Below, in pieces: positions 25,701 to 31,695 of a stretch of DNA of 64,000 nt. The DNA lies in assembly GCF_027580225.2 (NCBI RefSeq), contig NC_073346.2, forward strand, positions 7,900,001 to 7,964,000, read 5' to 3'. Made by a program: the position numbers and the translations under genes. Within the stretch, counting starts at the first letter, position 1. Each line of letters starts with the position of its first letter. This DNA is from Misgurnus anguillicaudatus. Lineage: Eukaryota > Chordata > Actinopteri > Cypriniformes > Cobitidae. A model generated the notes under the pieces. The model ran no database searches and was not told the DNA's origin. It was given only the letters and a program-made list of their open reading frames with translations.

Positions 25701-28700
25701 GGTATCAGCTCGGGTCGCTTGGAACCTCGATAGAGGCAGTACTAAAATAAGTATTGGGAACTATGTACTGCATCCCAGAGGAAAAGCTCCAAAAATAAGC
25801 TGACTCGACCCAAACTAAACCAAACCGTGGGGTACTATGCAATGGAAAAGCGCCAATAGAGTGAAGGGAGTTTGGTTCCAATTATGTGTTGAGCAGATCG
25901 CACTACCCTCTGTAGTGCTTTACGATTGAGGACAGTACAGTTCCCAAACCAGACTGTGCTGCCACGAGTTTGGATGCTTTCTACTGCACATGTGTAGAAG
26001 GTCCTGAGTATACATAAGCTCAAGCCAAACCTTTTAGACCGTCTGAGAAAATAAAGGCGTCGCTAAGCCTTCTTCACGGTTTTCTGTGTGTACTCTGTCC
26101 ACTTTAGGTCCTCAGCGATGTGCCCAAAAACTTGAAAGAGCTGACCCTCTCCACAATGTCACCATTAATGGTAATGGGTCACAGACTCCTTTATGTTTTC
26201 TGAAGTCCACTATTAGCTCCTTAGTCTTGGCAACATTGAGGGTAAGGCAGTTGTCCTGGCACCACTTTTTCAGGGCTCTGACCTCCTCTCGGTATGCAGA
26301 CTCATTGCCATGGGTGATAAGACCAACCACTGTTGGGTCAAATGCAAATTTCACAATAATGTTGGAGCTGTTAGTGGCCGAGCAGTCATGTGTGGAGAGG
26401 GAGTAAAGAAGAGGACTCAATACACATCCTTGAGGAGCACCAGTATTGAGTGTGAGTGAAATGAAATGTTGCTGTCCCATCTAACCATCTGGTGCCGGTC
26501 TGACAAAAAGCTCAGGATGCAGTTACAGATAAAGTTATCCAGACCCAGGTTGCGAAGCTTGCTGTTATCACTAAATTGTCCTCTCACATAGGTGTCTCTC
26601 TTTTCCAGATGGGAGAGGGCAGTTTGCAGTGTCAGGGCTATTGCATCGTTAATGTACCCATTCTGATGGTAGGCCAACTCTGGGGGGTCAAGGGTGTAAG
26701 GTAGCATGGAGCAGATGAGGTCCTTCATCAGTCTCTCAAAGCATTTGTTCAATATGGGTACTAGTGTTGTTTTCTAGGGTAGATTATTTTTGATAAACAA
26801 GCACACAAAAAACCCAATAAATTACCTTAGGGTGTTTTCACACATGCCTTGTTTAGTTCGGTTGAATCGTACCAGAGTTCGATCGGTCAGTTGGTGCGGT
26901 TCGTTTGGGCAGGTGAGAATGCAGCAATCGAACTCTGGTGCGCACCAAAAGCGGACCAAACAAGCGGACCGAGACCACCTTGAAGAACTCTAGAGCAGTT
27001 TGTTTGTGGTGAGAACATGATCCGAGATCAAACCGACCTAACTGCAAAAGTACTGCGCATTTTGGACTAAACCAGCTGTAGTCAGCTGCGCAGTGCATTA
27101 TCGGAGGAGGAAGTGTTTGTTGGCAGTTTCTATTAGCAATATTAGCACAATGACAGATCGCGGACATACCTGGAGTTGCGAGGAGGTGCGGGCAGAGCCT
27201 CAGAAATTTGGTGTCTTTGCCGTTTGTAGTGCATTAAAACCTTGTTTCAAGCCGCATCCGCGATTCATTCTGAAAATGAACGGTTTGTCTAGAGTGCTGT
27301 ATACAAACTATGTATAACAACCACAGAGACATAATTACAGCAGGCAGTCGTATGTCCACAGTGTCTTCTGTATTATCCTTCTTTATGTTTACTTCCGCGG
27401 TTCCGTTGGAATTTTGCGCATGTTGATTCTGACCAGTCGAGAAGTAGTTAGGAAATACGTTCAAATACTGTGGCCAATGAGTGATGTTGATCTTATCACA
27501 TGACAGAATTTTGGTTCATTTCAATTGGTGCGGATCAGAGCAATCAGTGTGGTGTGAAACGGAACCAAAACTGCTAAAAAAGTTACAATGTATAATTTTT
27601 TGCTTTTGGTCCGGACCAAATGAACCGAACTACAGATGTGAAAACACCCTTAGTTTAAATCATAGCTAAAGCGTATCAACCATTACAGTGAGCTACTGTG
27701 TAAAATTAATATATACAGTGTTAGCTACAATTCTTGCCTGCCATCACAGTGGTGATCCATGCTCACTGTCTCCCATCATCTTTTGGAAACCGAAACATTT
27801 TAATTTTCTCCAAGGTATTTGGTCCGTTTAGTCAATGGTTAGAATGATAACCAAGCACATAACGGATGCTAGCATGTAACGATGGCATGTAACGATGGCA
27901 ACATGTGTGCAGCTGAAACCATATATCCTTCCAGAGATTGATTGGGTATCAGTACCTTATTCCTGAACTCCTCGGCTATCTCTTTTCCTTTTGGCATTGT
28001 TGGTCTTTGTGGGTACACCTAGGCACTACTGTGATTTGGTTTGGTTGGTTTCTTCCCTCTTTTAATCAGTGTTGCCAAATGTTTTTTTGTCTGTTGGTCT
28101 GCTTAACTAATTAATTAAGAACCCATATTTGTATCACCTAAATCTGTTACCCAGTTGAATTCAGGCTACTAATGCAGCAGGGGTTCACTTACTTTTGCAC
28201 ACACACACTAATTTCGTCATTCATGTATTTTTTTGCTACTCACAAAATTCCCTCTCAACAAATACAGGCAATTGACAAACATATATCTGACATTTAATAC
28301 TGATGATGATAAAATAAAATCATGGTAAAACAACTGATCAAGGGGTTCACAAATTTAAAATGGATAGTTCACCCAATAATGAAAATTCTGTCATAATTTT
28401 CTCATCCTCATGCAGTTGCAAAAAATGATGGTAAGCACACAGCTGATTGTAACCATTGACTTCAGTAGTAGGAAAACAAATATTATGGAATTGTGATAAA
28501 TGATGAGGAAGATATTTTGGATAAATGATGATAAGCACACAGTGGACGGTACCCATTAAATTCCATAGTATTTGTTTATTCTACTATGGAAGTCAATGGG
28601 TTCTGTTAACTGTGTACTTACCATGATTTGTCAAAATAAATATCTTATTTTGTGTTCAACAGATTAAGGAAACTCATACAGGTTTAAAACAACATGAGAT

Positions 28701-30695
28701 GAGTAAATTATGACTTATGATTCTTATGACTTATGATTATTATTTTTTGGGTGAACTATCCCTTTAAGCAGCACTGTAAAGAAATGCACCAAACCAATAG
28801 TAACAAACCTGCATGTTGGACGTACTGGACACATATTTTATTATTGATTCAATAATGTTTTTAAAAACTATCTTTTTAGGCCATATTGAAATTCTGCTCT
28901 TCGTGATACCTGTGTGTGTTGGGTTTGCACTACTCATCCTCATTGCTGTGTTTGCCTGTCTCGGCAAACATGAACGCTTGAAGATGTGTTTGTGGCCTAT
29001 AATTCCTGATCCTGCCAACAGTAGTATTAGGAGATGGACCACAACAGAATCATTGCAGGTACTTTTGTTCAGCATTTAAACTGTATAATGATCTGCTAAG
29101 ACTGGTTAGTATTTAAATTGCATTTGTTTTCATTTTAATGCTAGTGGCATTTCTATTTTTACTATTCCGCCCTAGCTATGTTATTCTGAAGTTTTGCGTG
29201 TTCTTTCTTTTGCAACACATATCTCTGAGATAAATGGTTCAAACGTCACTTGTACCTGCAGGCTACGTTGAGCACTGTTCAGCAATGCTCGCCAGGTTGC
29301 GCCCAACATGCACTGAAGCATAATTTATTAATTACCACCAACGTTTAGATGATGTAAATTGCCTTTGTCAAGATATTACTTTCACCAAGTAGAGAACAAT
29401 ATAAATAGAAGTGCTAATTATATACAAGTGAAGGTAATTACATACAATACTCCAATGGTTCATTAGTAAACAAAATATAAAGTCTTCCATAAATCTCAAA
29501 CAATCAGATAAATACAAGCAGAAAACTTATTTGGTATCTACGGAGCCCCTATGGAGCAAAAATTAAATAAAGTTTAGTTTCGGGTGCGCACGTTAAAATA
29601 TCAAGTGCGCACATGAAACTATTGAGTTTCACGTGAGCATGCAATAGTTTCACGTGCGCACACAAAACTAAACGCGATAGTTTCACGTGCGCATGCGATA
29701 ATTTTGCTCCATGTTCCCATAGGGGCTCCGTAGATACCAAATAAGTCATATACATTTTTTATATCATAAAACCACTTATTTTATCTTTCATGATGATTTT
29801 TTATTCAAAGAAGAGGTGGGGCCAAATATTAATTACCTTCTTATATCATGCTTTTTCCTTAAATATACTAATTTGGATGATTATTTCTTACCTTTAACTC
29901 TAACTCTAATCATTTTTACCTCACAAATTGTGTAAAAATAGCTTCAGAAAAAAAATGTAAAAGCCCCTAATTCAATCCAAAACCCGAATCTAACATACAC
30001 CCTAATGGTGTTGATCAAGGATCACATCCAACTTGGGGTGAAATCACGTTCATCATACTTTTACACACGTCCAGAGGCAGTCTTAACATAGAGGCATAGG
30101 TAGGCAGATGCTACCAATTTTGAAGCCTCTGTCGCACACACGTTTTTCTTTTTTTAAATATCACATACTCTTTATGACAAACCTCAAGCTTCTTTATAAA
30201 TATGTATTTTATCATTGTTTTTTAAAGGGCATGCCCCCATTCAAAGAAGACAAGGACCCTGTGTTGGTGTATCTATCTCATTTTAGTCTTCTGGATCTTT
30301 CTGATAAAGAGATATGCAACAGTGACTACGTTAAGGGCAACCTGTGGTCACATGACAGCGGCAGCCGTGATGAAGGTCACAACTTATTCCAGACCCCCAG
30401 CAGTTATGACTCACAGCAGGACACAGACTCTGTCCCTTACGCCACTGTTGTCTTCAGTGGTCCTTATCAAAACCAGACGGGCTCTCCACCAACCTACCTA
30501 CGCTCTGAGTCCACACAGCCTCTCTTAGGGATGGAAGAATCTGGTAGTCCTCCACCATATGAGAATTTGTCAGAGAGTGTTTCTAAAGTAAACTACTTTA
30601 CTACGTTTCCTCTGGAGCCCACTGAGAACGAAGTAATTTGGGAGGATTTTCCTATGCTCAGATCCTTAGAGATCAGGAATAGTAACCAAATCTAA
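2969..30695 (+). CDS. csf3r: Granulocyte colony-stimulating factor receptor (13 exons seen, 5' end missing)
   Basis: Single-pass cell-surface receptor of the gp130-type class I cytokine family; its family binds G-CSF and signals through JAK/STAT in the neutrophil lineage. Thirteen exons with GT-AG boundaries and matching phases encode, in order, an Ig-like domain, the two-FnIII cytokine-receptor homology module with WSEWS, three more FnIII domains, a transmembrane helix, box 1 and a cytoplasmic tail. Joined they give about 792 codons plus a stop, against 836 residues for the human protein. The assignment to csf3r rests on the tail: the box-1 region ([11 protein letters not shown]), box 3 (STQPLL) after YLRS, and a PYENL motif match the mammalian receptor in order. 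LIFR or gp130 are less likely because tail and length fit csf3r. The signal-peptide exon is missing. Most introns are filled with transposons. Confidence 0.9.
3350..4532. other. csf3r intron with a palindromic MITE
   Basis: Intron after the Ig exon. A stretch near 3366-3440 resembles one near 58760-58810 (shared TTGACGACGGGCCATT), indicating a dispersed repeat. The clear unit is the TA-flanked element at 3953-4329. Confidence 0.5.
3953..4329. mobile_element. TA-flanked palindromic MITE rich in GGGTTA/TAACCC and GTGTTA/TAACAC
   Basis: Ends read TATACTCTAGAA and TTCTTAGAGTGTA, roughly inverted and flanked by TA as in Tc1/mariner-type MITEs. The interior repeats self-complementary blocks such as TGGGTTA...TAACCCA and TGTGTTA...TAACACA. 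There is no coding capacity. Confidence 0.6.
4533..4665 (+). CDS. csf3r: csf3r exon: first half of CRH FnIII-1
   Basis: Acceptor TTTTAAG ends at 4532; donor GTGCCT starts at 4666. It encodes [10 protein letters not shown]...LCQWNPG, the Cys...Cys-x-Trp signature of the N-terminal cytokine-receptor homology domain. It enters in phase 1 and leaves in phase 2. Reading through the donor meets a stop within about 20 codons. Confidence 0.88.
4838..4924. repeat. (TA)n microsatellite
   Basis: About 87 bp of nearly uninterrupted TA dinucleotides inside a csf3r intron, with further short TA runs to about 4946. It lies at the left edge of an older repeat and may hide that repeat's end. Confidence 0.95.
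4948..6755. mobile_element. Old inverted-repeat DNA transposon, interrupted by a TTAA-flanked MITE
   Basis: The left arm (about 4948-5030) and right arm (about 6667-6755) share blocks such as GTCATGAACATG, GGAGATTT and ACAGTTGTCAT/ACAACTGTCAT. The right end reads TTCAAATAAAGTGTTACCAT. The left end is lost in the TA repeat. The 5851-6624 element is inserted within it. Confidence 0.55.
5851..6624. mobile_element. Palindromic MITE flanked by TTAA (piggyBac-like target)
   Basis: TTAAAGGACAAGTT at 5851 is mirrored by AACTTGTCCTTTAA ending at 6624. The inverted arms extend about 100 bp (the ACACTTAAAGCCCTG block is mirrored by CAGGGCTTTAAGTGT). The interior has a second mirrored pair (CACCGAGTGGTCAGGGGTG / CACCCCTGACCACTCGCTG). 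No transposase is present. Confidence 0.8.
6844..7010 (+). CDS. csf3r: csf3r exon: second half of CRH FnIII-1
   Basis: Acceptor TTTCCTCCAG ends at 6843; donor GTATAA starts at 7011. It encodes a segment containing [21 protein letters not shown], the EIxVxAEN-type strand of the domain. It holds only one cysteine (KRC), where mammalian receptors have more. Confidence 0.87.
7942..8256 (-). mobile_element. Solo LTR
   Basis: A 315-bp unit begins TGTCAGTGG and ends CCGTGACA, the same TGTCA...TGACA ends as the two complete LTR elements in the window, and has AATAAA on the minus strand (TTTATT near 7999). Flanks are TGTTT and GGTTT, a 5-bp target duplication with one mismatch. No partner LTR is nearby, so it is probably a solo LTR left by recombination. 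It ends only 41 bp before the next csf3r exon. Confidence 0.65.
8298..8455 (+). CDS. csf3r: csf3r exon: first half of CRH FnIII-2
   Basis: Acceptor TTGTTTTTCAG ends at 8297; donor GTGAGT starts at 8456. It encodes [20 protein letters not shown] followed by [10 protein letters not shown], then strands that run into the next exon. It enters in phase 1 and leaves in phase 0. Only 41 bp of intron separate it from the upstream solo LTR. Confidence 0.88.
8551..8698 (+). CDS. csf3r: csf3r exon: CRH FnIII-2 with WSEWS motif
   Basis: Acceptor TTCATTGTAG ends at 8550; donor GTATGT starts at 8699. It encodes [14 protein letters not shown], with the WSEWS box at 8653-8667, the hallmark of class I cytokine receptors. 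It is separated from the previous exon by a 95-bp intron. Confidence 0.95.
8815..9795. mobile_element. Palindromic DNA transposon with a nested cyprinid repeat
   Basis: The left arm (about 8825-8965) and right arm (about 9700-9790) are inverted copies: ACATGTATGGTTTGACACTTG is answered by the complementary string near 9745-9778, and GTAGAGACATGTAACTCTT (8945) by AAGAGTTACATGTCTCTAC (9702). Exact ends are not clear. The 9075-9528 repeat lies between the arms. Confidence 0.6.
9075..9528 (-). mobile_element. Fragment of a cyprinid-type DNA repeat (ends GTCCCTTTAA)
   Basis: Read on the minus strand it begins TTAAAGGGACACTACATTTT and continues through a block with CTCCGGGTCTGGCGCTACCA and repeated TTAGCATAGC. 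I recognise this as an abundant zebrafish/cyprinid interspersed repeat with a TTAA start. The far end is unclear; no ORF. Confidence 0.55.
9830..10980 (-). pseudogene. Degenerate L2-type LINE fragment
   Basis: On the minus strand it parallels the better preserved L2 fragment at 17365-18290 in the same order: CCATTTAAGGCTTTATAGGTGAT near 9930 answers CCATTTAAGGCTTTGTAGGTGAT near 17609, and the stretch near 10320-10345 aligns with its YADD-region DNA. All reading frames are broken. It lies in the 7.1-kb csf3r intron. Confidence 0.65.
11564..12046 (-). repeat. LTR (3' LTR in element orientation)
   Basis: 483-bp terminal repeat, TGTCAGG...CCATGACA, with minus-strand AATAAA at 11626-11631 and a CTATTTAATC TATA-like stretch near 11834-11842. 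Confidence 0.9.
12355..13563 (-). CDS. Low-complexity ORF of the LTR element (402 aa, function unknown)
   Basis: The ATG lies 31 bp inside the 5' LTR, the position of a gag ORF. The first 120 residues (starting [19 protein letters not shown]) are non-repetitive, with a basic KKKRRRR stretch that could act as a nuclear-localisation signal. The rest is proline/arginine/serine-rich sequence from the 30-bp and 44-bp tandem repeats. No zinc knuckle, protease or reverse transcriptase motif is seen. Two more minus-strand ORFs overlap it in the other frames (12245-13114 and 11973-12653), because the 44-bp unit rotates the frame. It may be translated or may be only an open by-product of GC-rich repeats; I cannot tell which. 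Confidence 0.4.
   Translation of the reverse strand: MNRRLARRGRGFVLECEPGPIWYDPLVYGPEINSRRNPTRAVEPVPLSSIPEGRIMGVLAPGGPEISPPALESSSPSMSLRGKRERRISWESSSGGSSSELVTPPPPLSAARPHKKKRRRRGLPSAQPPLQPLERGGSPGSLRLGGPPPSWSRHLLHSLQLAHTRRRGGGEGCRLRSLSCGPRRLRSLSCGPRRLRSLSCGPRRLRSLSCGPRRLRSLSCGPRRLRSLSCGPRRLRSLSCGPRRLRSLSCGPRRLRSLSCGPRRLRSQPQRPLSLFLCRLRSQPQRPLSCPCLVSAAVRSGPCHAPVSSPQPSAAPPVMPLSRLRCLPQRPLSCPCLVFAACRSAPCHGPCLVTAASRSAPCLTGSCVCPFIAQRPCLVSHCVSSPPHLSFSSVCPLWTYPT
12480..12747. repeat. 44-45 bp minisatellite, about six units
   Basis: Units begin GGGGGCGCTGCGG or GGGGCCGCTGCGG and end CATGACA or GTGACA, each 44-45 bp with a few substitutions. The length is not a multiple of three, so each unit shifts the reading frame. 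Confidence 0.9.
12760..13050. repeat. 30-bp minisatellite, nine to ten near-identical units
   Basis: The unit GCCGCAGCTGAGGCTGCGCA plus GACGGCGGGG (30 bp) is repeated with almost no change from about 12781 to 13050. Its length is a multiple of three, and both strands are open across it (10-residue peptide repeats such as [10 protein letters not shown] on + and [10 protein letters not shown] on -). Confidence 0.97.
13041..13316. repeat. Tandem duplication with 149-bp period
   Basis: The segment from GACGGCAGCCCTCTCC (13041) through GATCCTCCTCTCT recurs starting at 13190. The copies are nearly identical (CGTGTGGGC versus TGTGGAC), adding a further recent expansion to the element's interior. 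Confidence 0.9.
13595..14074 (-). repeat. LTR (5' LTR in element orientation)
   Basis: 480-bp copy of the 11564-12046 LTR, with a 3-bp deletion (CAATCGTTAAAC in place of CAATTGTTGTTAAAC). ATACC follows at 14075-14079. Confidence 0.9.
14438..15094. mobile_element. MITE with GGGGCGGTTTCCCGGACAGG ends
   Basis: The left end GGGGCGGTTTCCCGGACAGG is mirrored by CCTGTCCGGGAAACCGCCCC on the right, giving about 25-bp perfect inverted repeats (GATTAG/CTAATC continues inward). No ORF. It contains the 14466-14885 element. Confidence 0.85.
14466..14885. mobile_element. TA-flanked (mariner-type) palindromic MITE
   Basis: The ends TACACTGTAAAAAAAT and TTTTTTTACAGTGTA are inverted and bounded by TA. The arms continue with GGTTGCCGGTAATTTACCGTAG and its inverse near 14834-14855. 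It is inserted inside the GGGCGG-ended MITE. Confidence 0.85.
15335..15825. other. csf3r intron, no recognised feature
   Basis: Mixed-composition DNA with no ORF, no matched inverted termini and no recognised repeat before the next exon. Confidence 0.4.
15826..15899 (+). CDS. csf3r: csf3r exon: start of FnIII-3
   Basis: Acceptor CCTTTTCCAG ends at 15825; donor GTAAGA starts at 15900. It encodes [16 protein letters not shown] and QLYWK, matching the RLDTWW...QLFWK start of the third FnIII domain in mammalian CSF3R. At 74 bp it is the shortest exon seen. Confidence 0.85.
16678..16711. repeat. (TA)n microsatellite
   Basis: About 34 bp of TA dinucleotides in the L2 3' UTR region. Confidence 0.9.
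17365..18033 (-). pseudogene. C-terminal part of L2 LINE polyprotein (222 aa open)
   Basis: Contains [27 protein letters not shown] and [10 protein letters not shown]...[12 protein letters not shown], in the order typical of the region after the reverse transcriptase in L2-clade elements. The open frame ends in a stop at 17365. Upstream sequence encoding the YADD region is present but in a broken frame, so the ORF is the 3' remnant of an inactive copy. Confidence 0.85.
18470..19050 (-). pseudogene. Second, more degraded L2 fragment
   Basis: Pieces parallel the 16.4-18.3 kb L2 in the same orientation: CGCTAGACCATTTAA near 18568, then AATATGAGAGATATGATTGG near 18898. These correspond to non-adjacent parts of the element, so the copy is internally deleted. 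Confidence 0.6.
19316..20541. mobile_element. DNA transposon with GGGGTCTCATTTATAAA ends
   Basis: Left end CAGGGGTCTCATTTATAAA (about 19316) and right end TTTATAAATGAGGTCCCAG (to about 20541) are inverted. Subterminal GTGCGTA motifs occur on both sides. No transposase remains. A hAT MITE (19609-19910) is inserted within it. Confidence 0.75.
19609..19910. mobile_element. hAT MITE, 302 bp, 8-bp target duplication
   Basis: Begins CAGTGGTTCCCAAACTTTTT and ends AGTTTGAAAACCAATG, a familiar hAT terminal type. It is flanked by GTCTAATA at 19601-19608 and 19911-19918. A GGGGGCCCCGGCCCCC-like core near 19880 is self-complementary. Confidence 0.9.
20641..20839 (+). CDS. csf3r: csf3r exon: rest of FnIII-3
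   Basis: Acceptor TCTCATTTCAG ends at 20640; donor GTATAC starts at 20840. It encodes [16 protein letters not shown] and [16 protein letters not shown], matching the LCNTTELSC and VALVAYNSAGTS segments of mammalian CSF3R in order. Confidence 0.88.
20959..21141 (+). CDS. csf3r: csf3r exon: first half of FnIII-4
   Basis: Acceptor TCTTTTCTAG ends at 20958; donor GTATTA starts at 21142. It encodes ...[20 protein letters not shown], the W...GYVxEW pattern of FnIII domains in gp130-type receptors. Phase 1 on both sides. Confidence 0.88.
21142..23511. other. csf3r intron, 2.4 kb, repeat traces only
   Basis: No exon or complete transposon was delimited. A GGCTACGTTTACACG stretch near 21981 resembles the end of a hAT-type repeat, and 21990-22560 has raised CpG content, but matching termini were not found. 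Confidence 0.4.
23512..23610 (+). CDS. csf3r: csf3r exon: second half of FnIII-4
   Basis: Acceptor CAAATTTCAG ends at 23511; donor GTGTGT starts at 23611. It encodes [20 protein letters not shown], matching [20 protein letters not shown] of the human receptor by position and pattern. Confidence 0.87.
23745..23891 (+). CDS. csf3r: csf3r exon: first half of FnIII-5
   Basis: Acceptor CTCTTTGCAG ends at 23744; donor GTATTT starts at 23892. It encodes [20 protein letters not shown], then TIFIW, a canonical FnIII W...GxIxxY pattern. Confidence 0.88.
23973..24104 (+). CDS. csf3r: csf3r exon: second half of FnIII-5
   Basis: Acceptor CTGTTTTAAG ends at 23972 after an 81-bp intron; donor GTAAGT starts at 24105. 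It encodes [20 protein letters not shown], the LxPxTxYxxxVxA-type strand that closes an FnIII fold, just before the membrane exon. Confidence 0.87.
25002..25081 (-). pseudogene. Tc1-family transposase fragment
   Basis: About 26 codons on the minus strand, [19 protein letters not shown], recognisable as the second catalytic-aspartate region (LWTDE) of Tc1/mariner transposases. The flanking frame is disrupted by indels and insertions. Confidence 0.75.
25130..25856. mobile_element. Inverted-repeat MITE (ends CTTTTYCATTGCATAG)
   Basis: Left CTTTTTCATTGCATAG near 25130 and right CTATGCAATGGAAAAGCGCC near 25836-25855 are inverted. TTTGGCTTGGTTAGCTTTTCC-like and TCAGCT blocks also mirror. No ORF of note. 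The ends resemble fish hAT-type MITEs. Confidence 0.6.
25835..26752 (-). pseudogene. Non-LTR retrotransposon reverse transcriptase fragment
   Basis: Minus-strand pieces encode a broken reverse transcriptase: [19 protein letters not shown], then [19 protein letters not shown] (motif B), then a degenerate catalytic box reading [13 protein letters not shown] where FADDTTV would be expected, then [11 protein letters not shown], and a C-terminal [13 protein letters not shown]...[11 protein letters not shown]. Frameshifts separate the pieces. This is a Jockey-superfamily LINE common in fish; the clade is not certain. Confidence 0.8.
26830..27649. mobile_element. PIF/Harbinger-type MITE, TTA target duplication
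   Basis: Ends GGGTGTTTTCACAC and TGTGAAAACACCC, flanked by TTA (26827-26829, 27650-27652), a TWA-type 3-bp target as used by PIF/Harbinger elements. Subterminal GGTCCGGACCAAA-type motifs are inverted on both sides. The interior at 27150-27198 retains [15 protein letters not shown], resembling the N-terminus of a Harbinger Myb/SANT-like protein. Confidence 0.85.
28355..28767. mobile_element. TTAA-flanked cyprinid MITE (GGATAGTTCACCC ends)
   Basis: TTAAAATGGATAGTTCACCC (28355) and GGGTGAACTATCCCTTTAA (to 28767) are inverted ends with TTAA targets. It belongs to an abundant cyprinid MITE type; another member lies at 62914-63262. Confidence 0.85.
28880..29058 (+). CDS. csf3r: csf3r exon: transmembrane helix and box 1
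   Basis: Acceptor ATCTTTTTAG ends at 28879; donor GTACTT starts at 29059. It encodes a hydrophobic run ([20 protein letters not shown]), a basic stop-transfer stretch (KHERLK) and the box-1 region [15 protein letters not shown], where JAK kinases bind in this family. Transmembrane and box-1 segments share one exon here. Confidence 0.93.
29059..30227. other. Last csf3r intron
   Basis: No exon within. The one clear unit is the palindromic element at 29527-29746; the rest is unassigned AT-rich DNA. Confidence 0.5.
29527..29746. mobile_element. Short palindromic element with internal CACGTG repeats
   Basis: TTATTTGGTATCTACGGAGC at the left is mirrored at the right, with the arms extending through CCCTATGG. 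The 150-bp interior repeats a TAGTTTCACGTGCGCA-type unit; CACGTG occurs at 29630-29635, 29651-29656 and 29684-29689. No ORF of note. Superfamily unknown. Confidence 0.8.
30228..30695 (+). CDS. csf3r: csf3r last exon: cytoplasmic tail
   Basis: Acceptor TTTTTTAAAG ends at 30227; the stop is at 30693-30695. It encodes 155 residues. Tyrosine sites in order: YATV (30438), YQNQ (30465; has Gln at +3, a STAT3-type YxxQ, and Asn at +2), YLRS (30495) just before box 3 STQPLL, and YENL (30558; YxN, a Grb2-type site). YLRS-STQPLL-YENL parallels the region around human Tyr744 and Tyr764. Earlier tyrosines occur in LVYLS and DYVKG. Confidence 0.93.
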   Translation, partial: GMPPFKEDKDPVLVYLSHFSLLDLSDKEICNSDYVKGNLWSHDSGSRDEGHNLFQTPSSYDSQQDTDSVPYATVVFSGPYQNQTGSPPTYLRSESTQPLLGMEESGSPPPYENLSESVSKVNYFTTFPLEPTENEVIWEDFPMLRSLEIRNSNQI

Positions 30696-31110
30696 ACTCA
30701 AAGTCAACGAATGCATCTTTACAGTTTATGCTTGTTTTATAATGTTAAGCTTTAATGTGTGTTTGGTTATATTTTAAATGGAGTATCAATTTTTGAGTAT
30801 CAAGGTATGAATTTTAGTGTCAAAAGAAACAAACAGGATCTCCAAAAATTATTTGGATTCTTGTGTATGTATGTGTATGAATGCTGTTGGTTAAAAAAAA
30901 GAATATTTCAACAAAAAAATATTTCATTGTTTACATAAGGACTTCTCTATATACTGTATCAATATATTAACAATTTCAGTTTGTTCTTTCTGACATTAAG
31001 TGCTTATCATTGCCTGAATTCTCTTTTTCTGGAATTTCCTAAATCATCATTTTCTTTGACCTTGAGCCTATGATCAAGAACAACATCCCAGCTAATTAAA
31101 ATACTTGATT
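30696..31110 (+). other. csf3r: csf3r 3' UTR (end not certain)
   Basis: AT-rich sequence after the stop. No AATAAA occurs in the first 400 bp; the variant ATTAAA is at 31095-31100. The true polyadenylation site cannot be decided from sequence alone. Confidence 0.4.
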
Positions 31111-31599
31111 GACATAACTACAACATAATTTGATGACCAAACTCTCATCGTGATCACGTAACGTCATTACGTCGTGGCAACCGGAAAAAAAAATTCTTAC
31201 ATAACTTTCGGATGTTGCCAGTTAGTAACAGTAACGTTGTGACAACGTCATGTGGAAAAGCTATATCATTCCACGTAAGCCAAGTGCACATCTGTCTGCG
31301 TTGCAACGTTAGTACGGCTGATTCTTCAGGTTGTGAGCGTCGCGAGTGGTACAAATCAACCCAATTGTAATAGTGTAGCTTTTTTATTACAGAATTTGTT
31401 TGATGTCTATTTTCTTGTTAACTGACAATCTTTCAAACAACTTTGCCCAGACTAGCCAGATATTAAGAATGTGCAACAGCCAAACGATCAATGGTAAGGG
31501 CATCTAAATGGTCATGGGACACTAGACCTCTGCTGCATGCGTCATTAAATGTAAAACTTATACCACTAGCAGTTAATCATAGGTTAGTCATATAGCCTA

Positions 31600-31695
31600 C
31601 GTCCTAGCCTAGCCCTCTTGGCCAGGTCGTCATTGTAAATGAGAACTGGTTCTCAATTGACTTACCTGGTTAAATAAAGGTTAAATCATAATAAT
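31600..31695 (+). repeat. LINE 3'-tail fragment
   Basis: Contains GTAAATGAGAACTGGTTCTC and CTTACCTGGTTAAATAAAGG, a conserved 3'-tail module I recognise from fish LINEs and the SINEs that borrow their tails, ending in a short TAA/ATA run. No coding part remains. Confidence 0.55.

Larger units (their letters stand above)
24405..28354 (-). mobile_element. Decayed Tc1-like transposon with nested insertions
   Basis: Left AGTTTGTGAACCC (about 24409) and right GGGGTTCACAAATTT (about 28343) are roughly inverted ends. Minus-strand sequence at 25002-25081 encodes [20 protein letters not shown], matching the conserved D-containing segment of Tc1-family transposase. The reading frame is broken throughout. 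Later insertions include a MITE (25130-25856), a LINE fragment (25835-26752) and a PIF/Harbinger MITE (26830-27649). All lie in the csf3r intron before the membrane exon. Confidence 0.65.
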
